From the NCBI GenBank assembly GCA_035551355.1, contig DASZNF010000051.1, forward strand, positions 1 through 59,155: 59,155 nucleotides of DNA, given 5' to 3'. Numbering within the stretch: the first letter of the stretch is position 1; every line of letters begins with the position of its first letter. Origin of the DNA: DATATV01 sp035551355 (lineage in GTDB: Bacteria > Actinomycetota > Actinomycetes > Mycobacteriales > Pseudonocardiaceae). Made by a program: the position numbers and the translations under genes. The notes beneath the pieces were generated by a model, which saw only the letters and a program-made list of their open reading frames with translations, made no database searches and was not told the DNA's origin. Shown piece by piece: positions 41,486-49,183 of the stretch.

Positions 41486-41953
41486 GTGATCGACGAGGAC
41501 CTGCGGCAGCGCCGCCTGGCGACCATCCGCGAGCACATGGACACCGAGGTGACCCAGGAGTTCGACCGCACCCTGGACACCTTCGACGGGCACCCGCACT
41601 ACGAGATCATGCCCACCGGCCAGGTGTTCGACGGCGGCGAGCAGGTCATGGGCTACTACACGATGACCCGCACCGCGTTCCCCGACCAGCGGCACGACAA
41701 CGTCCGCACGCATGTGGCCGACGACACGGTGATCGTGGAATTCGATCTGCTGGGCACGAATCTCGGCGAGTTCTACGGTATGCCGCCGACCGGGAAGGCG
41801 TTCCGCGTGCCGGTGATCGCGGTGTTCTTCTTCGAGGGCGAGAAGATCGTCAACGAGCGGGTCTACTTCGACTCGGCCAGCCTGGTCACCCAGATCGGCC
41901 GGGGCGAACTGCTGGCGCTGGCCGCCAACGGTGCGCTGACCGAGAACCAGTAG
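41486..41953 (+). CDS. SnoaL-like ester cyclase-family protein
   Basis: This 155-residue NTF2-fold protein is related to SnoaL polyketide cyclases and their many non-polyketide relatives. It has the strand-turn segments MPTGQVFDGGEQVMGYY, FPDQRHDNVRTHVADDTVIVEF and GTNLGEFYGMPPTGKAFRVP, with the last typical of SnoaL. The start is GTG 41486 with GGAGG eight bases upstream; the longer in-frame extension to 41372 lies in repeat-containing DNA and looks non-coding. It precedes a damaged MBL hydrolase gene by 11 bp. Confidence 0.8.
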   Translation: MIDEDLRQRRLATIREHMDTEVTQEFDRTLDTFDGHPHYEIMPTGQVFDGGEQVMGYYTMTRTAFPDQRHDNVRTHVADDTVIVEFDLLGTNLGEFYGMPPTGKAFRVPVIAVFFFEGEKIVNERVYFDSASLVTQIGRGELLALAANGALTENQ

Positions 41954-41964
41954 GAGCGGCGACC

Positions 41965-42480
41965 GTGCGGGTGCATCATCTCAACTGCGGCACCATGCGT
42001 GCGCCCGGCCTGCGCCTGGTGTGTCATGTGCTGCTGCTGGAGACCGATGCCGGGCTGGTTCTGGTGGACACCGGTTTCGGACTGGAAGACATCGCCGATC
42101 CGGGGCGGCTCGGGCCGTACCGGCAGGTCATCCGGCCGTTGCTCGATCCGGCGGAAACCGCCGCGCGGCAAGTCGAATGCCTCGGATTCGCCCGGGACGA
42201 CGTGCGGCACATCGTGGTCACCCATTTCGATCTCGACCACATCGGCGGGCTGGCCGATTTCCCGCACGCGATCGTGCACACCACGGCGGCCGAGGCGCGG
42301 GGCGCGATGCACGACCCGCACGGGCTGGAGAAGGTGCGGTTCCGGCCCCGGCATTGGGCCCACCGGCCGACCGTGATGGAACACGAACCGGAACTGCGCG
42401 AGCGAGCCGAGCCCGACCTCACCATTCTGTGCGCGCACGATCCGGGTATCTTCGCGGCGGCCCGCGCTGCCGCGAACTGA
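41965..42480 (+). CDS. MBL-fold hydrolase, internally deleted
   Basis: The 171-residue product begins like a metallo-beta-lactamase-fold hydrolase of about 270 residues: VCHVLLLETDAGLVLVDTGFGL, then the first metal motif HFDLDHIGG. After HWAHRPTVMEHE the family's central stretch is missing, including the GHTxGH and GDAYF segments that supply the remaining metal ligands. The normal C-terminal DLTILCAHDPGIF follows in frame. About 100 residues appear to have been lost without a frameshift. The enzyme is therefore probably inactive, although the frame is open from GTG 41965. Confidence 0.7.
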   Translation: MRVHHLNCGTMRAPGLRLVCHVLLLETDAGLVLVDTGFGLEDIADPGRLGPYRQVIRPLLDPAETAARQVECLGFARDDVRHIVVTHFDLDHIGGLADFPHAIVHTTAAEARGAMHDPHGLEKVRFRPRHWAHRPTVMEHEPELRERAEPDLTILCAHDPGIFAAARAAAN

Positions 42481-42496
42481 CTCGGAGTCCGAGTCA
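42478..42496. promoter_or_regulatory. 19-bp perfect palindrome, TetR-operator-like
   Basis: tgactcggagtccgagtca has nine perfect pairs around one central base and overlaps the stop codon of the MBL gene. Its size and symmetry fit a TetR-type operator, and no TetR gene is nearby. It lies 74 bp before the GH2 gene and could equally act as a small terminator hairpin. Confidence 0.45.
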
Positions 42497-42569
42497 AGCG
42501 TCGTTCCGGATGCTGGCGAACGAGCGACATCCATTGGCCGCGCGGTAATCACATGCTGTCATCGCTCAC

Positions 42570-44924
42570 ATGCAAACCGTGTTATCCCGCCGCCTGTTCG
42601 CCCGGCTCGGGCTGGTCGCGGCCACGTCTCTCGGCATCACCGCGGTGCTGTCCAGGCCGGGCACCGCCGGGACCGCACCGGCAACCGGACCAGCAGTGCG
42701 GACCATTCCCCTGGACACCGGTTGGTCCTTTGCCGCCGCCGACGCCACCACCTGGACCACCGTGACCCTGCCGCACACGGTGACCCCCCTGTCCTGGCGG
42801 AACTGGTCGCCGGCGGACTGGGAACGACAATGGCGCTACCGGCGGGACATCACGTTGCCCGCCGACGACTCCGGCCTGCGCTACTTCCTGCGCTGCGCTG
42901 GCTCGCTGACCGCGACCACGCCGAGCATCAACGGCCACGCCCTGCCCCAGCACCTGGGCGGCTACCTGCCGTTCGACTACGAACTCACGCCCTACCTGCA
43001 CGCCGGGACCAACCAGCTGGACATCGCGCTGGACGGCGGATTCGGCTTCGACGTGCCGCCGGACCGGCCCGGGCAGGCCAGTTCCTCGGTGGACTACTGG
43101 CAACCGGCAGGACTGTACCGGGAGGTGAGCCTGGACGCGGTGCCGACCACGTTTCTGGCCGACGTGTTCGGCAAGCCGGTCGATGTGCTCGATTCGGGCG
43201 CGCGGCGGCTGGACGTGCAGGCCACTGTGGACAGTGCGATCGTTGCCGGCCCGATCACGGTGGATTTCACACTGTGGCAGGGCAATCAGCGGATCGGCAG
43301 CACCTCGGTGGCGGCGAACATCGGCGCGACCGGTGCCGGTACCGTGTCCGGGAGCATCGGCGGGCTGGGCCGGATCTCGTTGTGGGAACTGGATTCGCCG
43401 ACGTTGTACCAGCTGGTGGCCACGCTGCGGGTGGGTGGCGTGCCGGTGCACGACCACCAGGTGCGGATCGGTTTCCGGCAGGCCGAGTTCACCGATGGCG
43501 GCTTCTTCCTCAACGGCAACCGGGTGCAGCTGTTCGGGCTGAACCGGCACCAGTTCTTTCCGTTCCTCGGCGGCGCGGCGCCGGCCCGGGTGCAACGCCG
43601 GGACGTGACGATCCTGCGGGAGGTGTTGCGCTGCAACATGGTCCGGCTCTCACACTATCCGCAGCACGAGGCGTTCCTGGACGCCTGCGACGAACTGGGC
43701 CTGCTGGTCTGGGAGGAGGCGCCGGGCTGGGGTTATCTCGGGGACGCGGCCTGGCTGGACAACTCGGCCCGGGACGTCGGAGACATGATCATCCGCGATC
43801 GCAACCATCCCAGCATCGTCACCTGGGGTGTGCGGCTCAACGAAACCCCGGACGACACCGCGTTCTACACCCGGACCCAGGCCATCGCGCGTTCGCTGGA
43901 CGACTCCCGGCCGACCACCGGTGGCATGGTCGGCGGGCTGCACGACGACACCGATTTCCAGCAGGATGTGTTCGGCTACAACGATTACAGCGCGAGCAGC
44001 GCGCCGGACGGCACGACCCAGCCCGAACTGCTGCCGCCGCGCACCGACCGGCCCTACCTGGTCAGCGAGACCATCGGGACCTTGTCCGGCCCGGCCAAGT
44101 ACTACCGGCGCACGGATTCCGTTGCGGTGCAACAGGGTCAGGCTCTCGCGCACGCCCGGGTGCACAGCCTCGGCGGGGCCGATCCGCGCTACGCCGGGGT
44201 GCTGGCCTGGTGCGGGTTCGACTATCCCTCCGGCAACGGCAACATTTCCGAGGGCGTCAAGTGGCCCGGGGTGGTCGACGTGTTCCGGGTGCCCAAGCCG
44301 GGCGCGGCGATCTACCGATCGCAGGTCGATCCGCGTACCGCGGTGGTGATCGAACCCGCGTTCTACTGGGATTTCCAGGAACCCTGGGCGGTGACCAGTT
44401 TGACCGGCGGCGCGCTGATCTGCGCCAACGCGCAACGGCTGGAGCTGTATCTGGACGGCGCGCACTTCGCCTCGCTCACCCCGGACACCGCGACCTATCC
44501 CAATCTGCCTCATCCCCCGTTCCGAGCCGATTTCACCCAGGCCGGTCCGGAAGACCTGCGCATCGACGCCTATGTCGACGGCCATCGGATCGGCTCGCGG
44601 ACGTTCTCCGCCGATCGGGCCCGGGACCGGCTGGCGGTGTCGGCCGACGACACCGGGCTGACCGCGGACGGTTCGGACGCGACCCGGGTGCAGTTCCAGG
44701 CCGTGGACGTCTACGGCGCACCGCGGCCGTACACCACCGGCACGGTCACGTTCTCGCTGTCCGGACCGACGGATCTGGTGGGCGACAACCCGTTCCCGTT
44801 CGCGGACACCGGCGGGGCCGGCGCGGTCTGGGTGCGCGGCCGGGCCGGGCAGCGCGGGGTCGCCGTGCTGCGCGCCACGCACGACACGCTGGGCTCGGGC
44901 CAGGTGCGGATCACCGTCACCTGA
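42570..44924 (+). CDS. Glycoside hydrolase family 2 protein, Tat-exported
   Basis: This 784-residue GH2 enzyme (beta-galactosidase/glucuronidase fold) removes sugars from glycosides outside the cell. The N-terminus has a twin-arginine signal, SRRLFARLGLVAATSLG. A jelly-roll sugar-binding domain (about 45-185), an immunoglobulin-like domain (about 190-300) and the TIM barrel follow. The acid/base is E425 in WGVRLNE, and the nucleophile is probably E500 in YLVSETIG. C-terminal beta domains (about 590-784) complete it. ATG 42570 has no strong ribosome site. It stands alone, ending in a strong terminator shared with the convergent amidase gene. Confidence 0.88.
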   Translation: MQTVLSRRLFARLGLVAATSLGITAVLSRPGTAGTAPATGPAVRTIPLDTGWSFAAADATTWTTVTLPHTVTPLSWRNWSPADWERQWRYRRDITLPADDSGLRYFLRCAGSLTATTPSINGHALPQHLGGYLPFDYELTPYLHAGTNQLDIALDGGFGFDVPPDRPGQASSSVDYWQPAGLYREVSLDAVPTTFLADVFGKPVDVLDSGARRLDVQATVDSAIVAGPITVDFTLWQGNQRIGSTSVAANIGATGAGTVSGSIGGLGRISLWELDSPTLYQLVATLRVGGVPVHDHQVRIGFRQAEFTDGGFFLNGNRVQLFGLNRHQFFPFLGGAAPARVQRRDVTILREVLRCNMVRLSHYPQHEAFLDACDELGLLVWEEAPGWGYLGDAAWLDNSARDVGDMIIRDRNHPSIVTWGVRLNETPDDTAFYTRTQAIARSLDDSRPTTGGMVGGLHDDTDFQQDVFGYNDYSASSAPDGTTQPELLPPRTDRPYLVSETIGTLSGPAKYYRRTDSVAVQQGQALAHARVHSLGGADPRYAGVLAWCGFDYPSGNGNISEGVKWPGVVDVFRVPKPGAAIYRSQVDPRTAVVIEPAFYWDFQEPWAVTSLTGGALICANAQRLELYLDGAHFASLTPDTATYPNLPHPPFRADFTQAGPEDLRIDAYVDGHRIGSRTFSADRARDRLAVSADDTGLTADGSDATRVQFQAVDVYGAPRPYTTGTVTFSLSGPTDLVGDNPFPFADTGGAGAVWVRGRAGQRGVAVLRATHDTLGSGQVRITVT

Positions 44925-44942
44925 ATTCGTCGCCGGACAAAC

Positions 44943-44986
44943 GGAAAGCCCGGCCGGGCGGGGTCGCCGCCGCGGCCGGACTTTCC
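44943..44986. terminator. Bidirectional terminator between GH2 and amidase genes
   Basis: A 14-bp stem (44943-44956 with 44973-44986, arms ggaaagcccggccg and cggccggactttcc, one C-A mismatch) with a 16-base loop sits between two converging genes. On each strand the stem begins or ends in A/T-containing bases, which suits termination in both directions. Confidence 0.7.
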
Positions 44987-44997
44987 GGACAACACGT

Positions 44998-46929
44998 TCA
45001 GGCGCGGGACAGGGTGACGTCCGACGCTTTCACGAACAGATACCGGTGGTTGTAGTCGATCACCAGGTACTTGGCGTTCCCGGTGACCAGCGTGTGGTTG
45101 CCGGACACATTCGCCGGATCGAACCGGGCGAAGTAGTTGCTCGCGGTGAGCTCACCGACGACCGCATAGGACTGGCCGGCCGAGAAGGTCCAGCCGGTCA
45201 GCGGGGTCGGCGCCCAGGAGCTGTCCACGGTGATGTCCGAGGGGTACTCCGACAGCTCCGGGAAGGCCCGGCCGTACAGCGGCACCGACTTCGAGCCGGA
45301 CGGCACGCCGGCCGTCTGACCCGATGTGCCCAGGGTGTTGGACCCGTGCGGGTTGTCGAACCAGGCCTTCTGGCCGTCGAACCAGATCGCGGTCCAGTCG
45401 CCCTGCTGCCCGGCCACCGCGTACTGGTGCCCGGTGACCGCCTTGTCCGACCAGTCACTGGCCTGCGTGGTGCCCGCCGAACCGTCCGGATGGATCAGCG
45501 GATCGTTGATCAGCGGGGCGGTCGCGCTCGGGCCGGTGCGCAGGTACACGAAGTTGGCGCCCTGCGCGGGCAGCGTGCTGCACGAGCTGGAACTGGTGCA
45601 GCTGGTCACCGTCGGCTGGTTGGTGGCGAACTTCGGGTCGATGGTGACCACGTCCGAGCCGGCCGGGCCGGTGGCGCGGATCGGCTGGCCCAGCAGGCCC
45701 ATGTAGGTCTGCCAGTCCCAGAACGGACCCGGGTCCCAGTGCTGCCCGGCCTGGTTGCTGGTCAGCTCACCGGACACGTCCTCGTGCGCGATGATGTGCT
45801 TGCGGTCCAACGGAATGTGGTACTCGTTGGCCAGATACCGCACCAGCGCGGCCGAGGACTGGTACATCGCCGAGGTGTACCACTGGCTGCCCTGGGTGGC
45901 GTAGCCCTCGTGCTCGATGCTGATCGAGTGCTGATTGGTCGTCCAGTTGGCCACGTCCCAGCTCAGGTCGCCGTTGGGCACCATCTGGGTCACCTGGCCG
46001 TCCGAGGAGCGGATCACGTAGTTCGCGCTGGCCTCGTGGGCCGAGTTCTGGAACGCGGTGATCGCCGCGTCGTAGGAGGACTCGGTGTCGTGGATGATGA
46101 TGTACTGGATGTCGTCGCCGTCGGCGGGCCGGTTGGCCGGATCATAGTTCCCGTAGTTGTTGGGATTGCTGTGATCCGAGGAGGACCAGTCGTAGGCGGC
46201 GGGCACGAACCGGCAGTCCAGCGTGCTCGGGCAGTCCGCGGACTGCGCGGTGCCGCCGTCGGCGTGCCGGATGCTCGCGGTGTGCGCGGGCATCGGCAGG
46301 CTCGCGTCGGCGGGGACGGTGAGGGTTTCGCCGTCGCCCGCGCGCGCCGTGACGCCCTTGCGCAGCGTGCCGAACACATCGTCGGCGAACGCGTCGGCCC
46401 CGGCCGTGGACGGGGAAAGTGAGTATTTGGCAACGCTTGCGTACCAACCGCTGACCGCGGTGGGCAGCGTGCCGGAGGCGTTCTTCGCGTTCGCGGCCAG
46501 CAACGCGGCGGCGGCGCGGATGTTCTGGGCCGGATCGGCGCGCACTGTGTCGGTGGCCACTCCGGCGGCCTTGGCGGCCACGGCCAGCTGCGAGCCGGCG
46601 GCGACCGCGTTCGCGGTCTGGGCCTGGTCGTCCTTGGCACCCGAGTCGGCCGACGGGGTGCCCGCGATCAGGCCCATCGGGCCGTAGCCACCCATCTCGT
46701 TCGGCGCCGAACCGCTGAACTGCCAGTTCGTCATGTTGTAGGACACCGCGAGCAGCACGTTCTGCGGGACGTTGAATTCCTTGGCCGCCGCGGCGAAATC
46801 GCCGCTCACCCCGGACGATCTGGTGGTGTCCGGCGAGGTCGCGGCCGAACACCCGGCCAACACGAGGGCAAGCAGCACGACAGTGGGCAGGCCCGCGCGT
46901 AACGCACGGCCGGGGCCACGGTCTGGCAT
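44998..46929 (-). CDS. N-acetylmuramoyl-L-alanine amidase lipoprotein
   Basis: This 643-residue lipoprotein is exported by Sec: the signal peptide ends in LVLAGC with lipidated C27. Residues 40-220 form a helical domain with YGPMGLIAG that looks lysozyme-like. An amidase_2 (PGRP-type) domain (about 272-405) contains H280 in YIIIHDTE, EHEG at 340, H382 in IIAHED and HWDPGPFWDW near 397. It cleaves the bond between muramic acid and the peptide stem. The C-terminal 230 residues are beta-rich SH3-like repeats, probably for wall binding. AAAGGAG precedes ATG 46929; ATG 46934 is out of frame. Confidence 0.85.
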   Translation of the reverse strand: MPDRGPGRALRAGLPTVVLLALVLAGCSAATSPDTTRSSGVSGDFAAAAKEFNVPQNVLLAVSYNMTNWQFSGSAPNEMGGYGPMGLIAGTPSADSGAKDDQAQTANAVAAGSQLAVAAKAAGVATDTVRADPAQNIRAAAALLAANAKNASGTLPTAVSGWYASVAKYSLSPSTAGADAFADDVFGTLRKGVTARAGDGETLTVPADASLPMPAHTASIRHADGGTAQSADCPSTLDCRFVPAAYDWSSSDHSNPNNYGNYDPANRPADGDDIQYIIIHDTESSYDAAITAFQNSAHEASANYVIRSSDGQVTQMVPNGDLSWDVANWTTNQHSISIEHEGYATQGSQWYTSAMYQSSAALVRYLANEYHIPLDRKHIIAHEDVSGELTSNQAGQHWDPGPFWDWQTYMGLLGQPIRATGPAGSDVVTIDPKFATNQPTVTSCTSSSSCSTLPAQGANFVYLRTGPSATAPLINDPLIHPDGSAGTTQASDWSDKAVTGHQYAVAGQQGDWTAIWFDGQKAWFDNPHGSNTLGTSGQTAGVPSGSKSVPLYGRAFPELSEYPSDITVDSSWAPTPLTGWTFSAGQSYAVVGELTASNYFARFDPANVSGNHTLVTGNAKYLVIDYNHRYLFVKASDVTLSRA

Positions 46930-47315
46930 GGCATGACTCCTTTGGCGATCGTCGAGAAGAACCCCCTGGCATGCCCAGTAGCTGGGCGTGATGATCCTAT
47001 TACTCCATTGGGGGGACTCGAATTCGGGTCCCATTCGACAAAACAGTCCAGACGAGCCAACCAAACGGGCGGTTCCGCGTCTTGGTTCTTATGGGACTAC
47101 GTCGATTCGCACTGGTCTACCGCACCACCGATGGTGGCCACGCCTTGGCCGCCGCCGGGATTCACTGGTGGGGTCGGGTGCGGCCATTTCGGCCGCCATG
47201 GCATCTCAGGTAGGTCGAGCGTCAACCCGCGCGATTACCGAGGGGTTTCCCTTGGCGCACAGCGGACACACAGATTGTCCGGTTCGGCTGTGCGTCCCTG
47301 GTTAGCGTCACCGCC
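46930..47315. other. Intergenic region of 386 bp without a gene
   Basis: No coding frame is convincing here. The region holds a small hairpin (46973-46987, gcccag/ctgggc), a minus-strand tagga-type -10-like element at 46994-46999 that could serve the amidase gene, and a dyad around an EcoRI-like centre at about 47019-47038. The translation of that dyad resembles a tRNA T-arm read backwards, but no cloverleaf forms around it. It divides the divergent amidase and glycosyltransferase-like genes. Confidence 0.5.
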
Positions 47316-48488
47316 ATGAGATCGGCGTCGGTCAGTTTCGCGATCCAGACGCATCCCGCGCGGCTGGCCCAGGCGCGGGACCTGCGGGCCCGGCTGGCCC
47401 CGTTCGACGCGCGCCTGGCCGTCGATCCCGAGCCGGACGGGCCCCGCACGGCCAATCGCAGCGCGCGGCTGGCCTTCGCCACGGCGAGCACCGAGCACAC
47501 TCATCACGTTGTGCTGCAGGACGATGTGTCGATCGCCGACGGATTCGCCGACGCCGCGCGGTGGGCCGCGCGGTTGTATCCGGACGCGGTGGTCAGCTTC
47601 TTCGTCAACTGGAGCGCGGCCAACAGCACGCTGGCCCGGTGGGCCGCACTGACCCGGGCGGCCGCGGTGCCGGTGATCGAAACCTACGTGCCGACCCAGG
47701 CCGTGCTGCTGCCCGGCCAGTTGTCCCTGGCGTTCGCCGATTACCTGGGCGCCGACGATTTCCGTGGTTGGGAGGACGACAACGCACTGCTGCGATTCGC
47801 CCGGGAGGTGGGCGCGCCCACGCTGATTCTGGTGCCCAACCTGGTCGAGCACACCGACGCGGCCAGCCTGGTGGGCAACGGCTGGAAGGGGGCCCGGCGC
47901 TCGGTGTGCGTGCTGCCGGAACCGATGGTGAACGAGCGCACCCGGGTGCTCGACGTGCCGGCCATGGTGCCGTTCGTGGAGATGGCCCACAACGCGGCGG
48001 TCACGTTGGACGTCCATCCCTATGGCGACGGGGACCGGCGGGACACGGTCAGTGTGCTTGGCGACTGGGGCGCGGGCGAGGACGAGCTGTGGGACGCGTC
48101 CCGGGCCGCACTGGCCGATCTTCCCGCCGCCCAGCCGATTCTCGACCGGATCGACGAGAAACACCGGTTCCTGGTGTGGGTGACCGCGGCGGCGATGGGC
48201 GCGATCCAGGCGACGCTGTGGCCCGGTTCAGCCGCCGCGCTGCCCTACCGGCTGGCCGATCCGGTGTTCGCCCGGGCGTTGCGGACGTTGGCGCCCGGGG
48301 CGCTGCGCCGGGTGGTCGACCCGGAATTCCTGATCGCGCACGCGGACTATCTCGCCGTGCTGGCGGTGCACGGCATGGCCTACGGCGCCGAGGTCATCCG
48401 GCCCGACTTCGCCGACATCCGGCCGGCCCGGTCGGATTTCTACCGCCCGGATGCGGCCGGCCTCGCCCCCGCGCCGGCCGCTATATGA
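47316..48488 (+). CDS. Glycosyltransferase-like protein of unknown specificity
   Basis: This 390-residue protein has features of a nucleotide-sugar glycosyltransferase of the GT25-like kind: VSFAIQTHPARLAQARDL at the start, an HHVVLQDDV segment with D69-D70 as the probable metal site, and GADDFRGWEDDNALLRFAREVG. The C-terminal third (about residues 260-390) is helical and not recognised. There is no signal peptide, so it is probably cytoplasmic. A distant relative of its general type, also with an acidic DxD-like motif, is the partial gene at 58465. The start is ATG 47316. Confidence 0.55.
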   Translation: MRSASVSFAIQTHPARLAQARDLRARLAPFDARLAVDPEPDGPRTANRSARLAFATASTEHTHHVVLQDDVSIADGFADAARWAARLYPDAVVSFFVNWSAANSTLARWAALTRAAAVPVIETYVPTQAVLLPGQLSLAFADYLGADDFRGWEDDNALLRFAREVGAPTLILVPNLVEHTDAASLVGNGWKGARRSVCVLPEPMVNERTRVLDVPAMVPFVEMAHNAAVTLDVHPYGDGDRRDTVSVLGDWGAGEDELWDASRAALADLPAAQPILDRIDEKHRFLVWVTAAAMGAIQATLWPGSAAALPYRLADPVFARALRTLAPGALRRVVDPEFLIAHADYLAVLAVHGMAYGAEVIRPDFADIRPARSDFYRPDAAGLAPAPAAI

Positions 48489-48497
48489 TCACAGTGG

Positions 48498-48527
48498 AGC
48501 GATGCGGCTCCGGAGGAGCACATCGCT
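48498..48527. promoter_or_regulatory. Hairpin between the glycosyltransferase-like gene and def
   Basis: An outer stem, agcgatg/catcgct (48498-48504 with 48521-48527), and an inner stem, gctcc/ggagc (48507-48511 with 48515-48519), form a 12-bp hairpin 9 bp after the preceding stop and 24 bp before the def start. The inner loop contains a ribosome-site-like ggagg, so it could be a terminator or a leader structure. Confidence 0.4.
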
Positions 48528-48551
48528 ATCGCTGCACACTTCGAGGTTCAC

Positions 48552-49094
48552 ATGACGGTTCTCGCGATCAGGAAACTCGGTGACCCGGTGCTGCGCGAGC
48601 AGGCCAAACCGGTGACCGACTTCGATGCCGAACTGGGCGTGCTGGTCGGCGACCTGCGCGAAACCCTGGCCGACAGCCAGGGCGCGGGACTGGCGGCGCC
48701 GCAACTCGGCGTCGGGCTGCGGGTGTTCGCGTGGAGCCCGAAGCTGGCCGAGAACGGGGTGGACCATCTGGTCAACCCGGTGCTCGACTTCCCGGACGAG
48801 GAAGAGCAGGACGGGCCCGAGGGCTGCCTGTCCATTCCCGGAATTCACCTGGACACCAGGCGCCGGATGCACGTGGTGGCCAAGGGTTTCACCCGGCAGG
48901 GCGACCCGGTGCAGGTCGTCGGCGGCGGTCTGCTGGCCCGCTGCATCCAGCACGAGACCGATCACCTGGACGGAGTGCTGTTCATCGACCGGCAGACGCG
49001 GCAGCAGCAGGAGCGGTGGCTGACCGCGCTGCGCGCGGCCGCCTGGTTCGAGGAGAGCGCGCTGCCGGAGATCAAGGTTTCGCCGCACCGGTAG
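48552..49094 (+). CDS. def: Peptide deformylase
   Basis: Peptide deformylase removes the N-formyl group from new proteins using a metal-bound water. The 180-residue protein has all three signature motifs: G-A-G-L-A-A-P-Q, E-G-C-L-S and Q-H-E-T-D-H-L-D-G, which supply the Cys and two His metal ligands. The C-terminal extension (RWLTALRAAAWFEESALPEIK) is common in actinobacterial type I enzymes. No fmt gene lies nearby, so this may be a second copy in the genome. ATG 48552 lacks a clear ribosome site other than the aggttc stretch. Confidence 0.93.
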   Translation: MTVLAIRKLGDPVLREQAKPVTDFDAELGVLVGDLRETLADSQGAGLAAPQLGVGLRVFAWSPKLAENGVDHLVNPVLDFPDEEEQDGPEGCLSIPGIHLDTRRRMHVVAKGFTRQGDPVQVVGGGLLARCIQHETDHLDGVLFIDRQTRQQQERWLTALRAAAWFEESALPEIKVSPHR

Positions 49095-49126
49095 CGCGGG
49101 ACCGGCTGGCCCTCCTCGTCCAGCGG

Positions 49127-49145
49127 GCCCGGGGGAAAGCCGGGC
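49127..49145. terminator. Small hairpin between convergent genes
   Basis: gcccgg (49127-49132) pairs with ccgggc (49140-49145) around a 7-base loop, between the def stop and the convergent AAA+ gene. It is a weak terminator candidate. Confidence 0.3.
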
Positions 49146-49183
49146 GTGGGCATGGTTTCCTTTGTGCAGCAACAAAAGCAACG

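Noticed and set aside
46988..47080. Possible tRNA on the minus strand (T-arm-like gggactcgaattcgggtccc; translation contains GDSNSGP, a known tRNA artefact)
   Set aside because: With the T-loop placed at ttcgagt the five stem pairs fail, and no anticodon arm or acceptor stem forms on either side. At most it is a decayed fragment.
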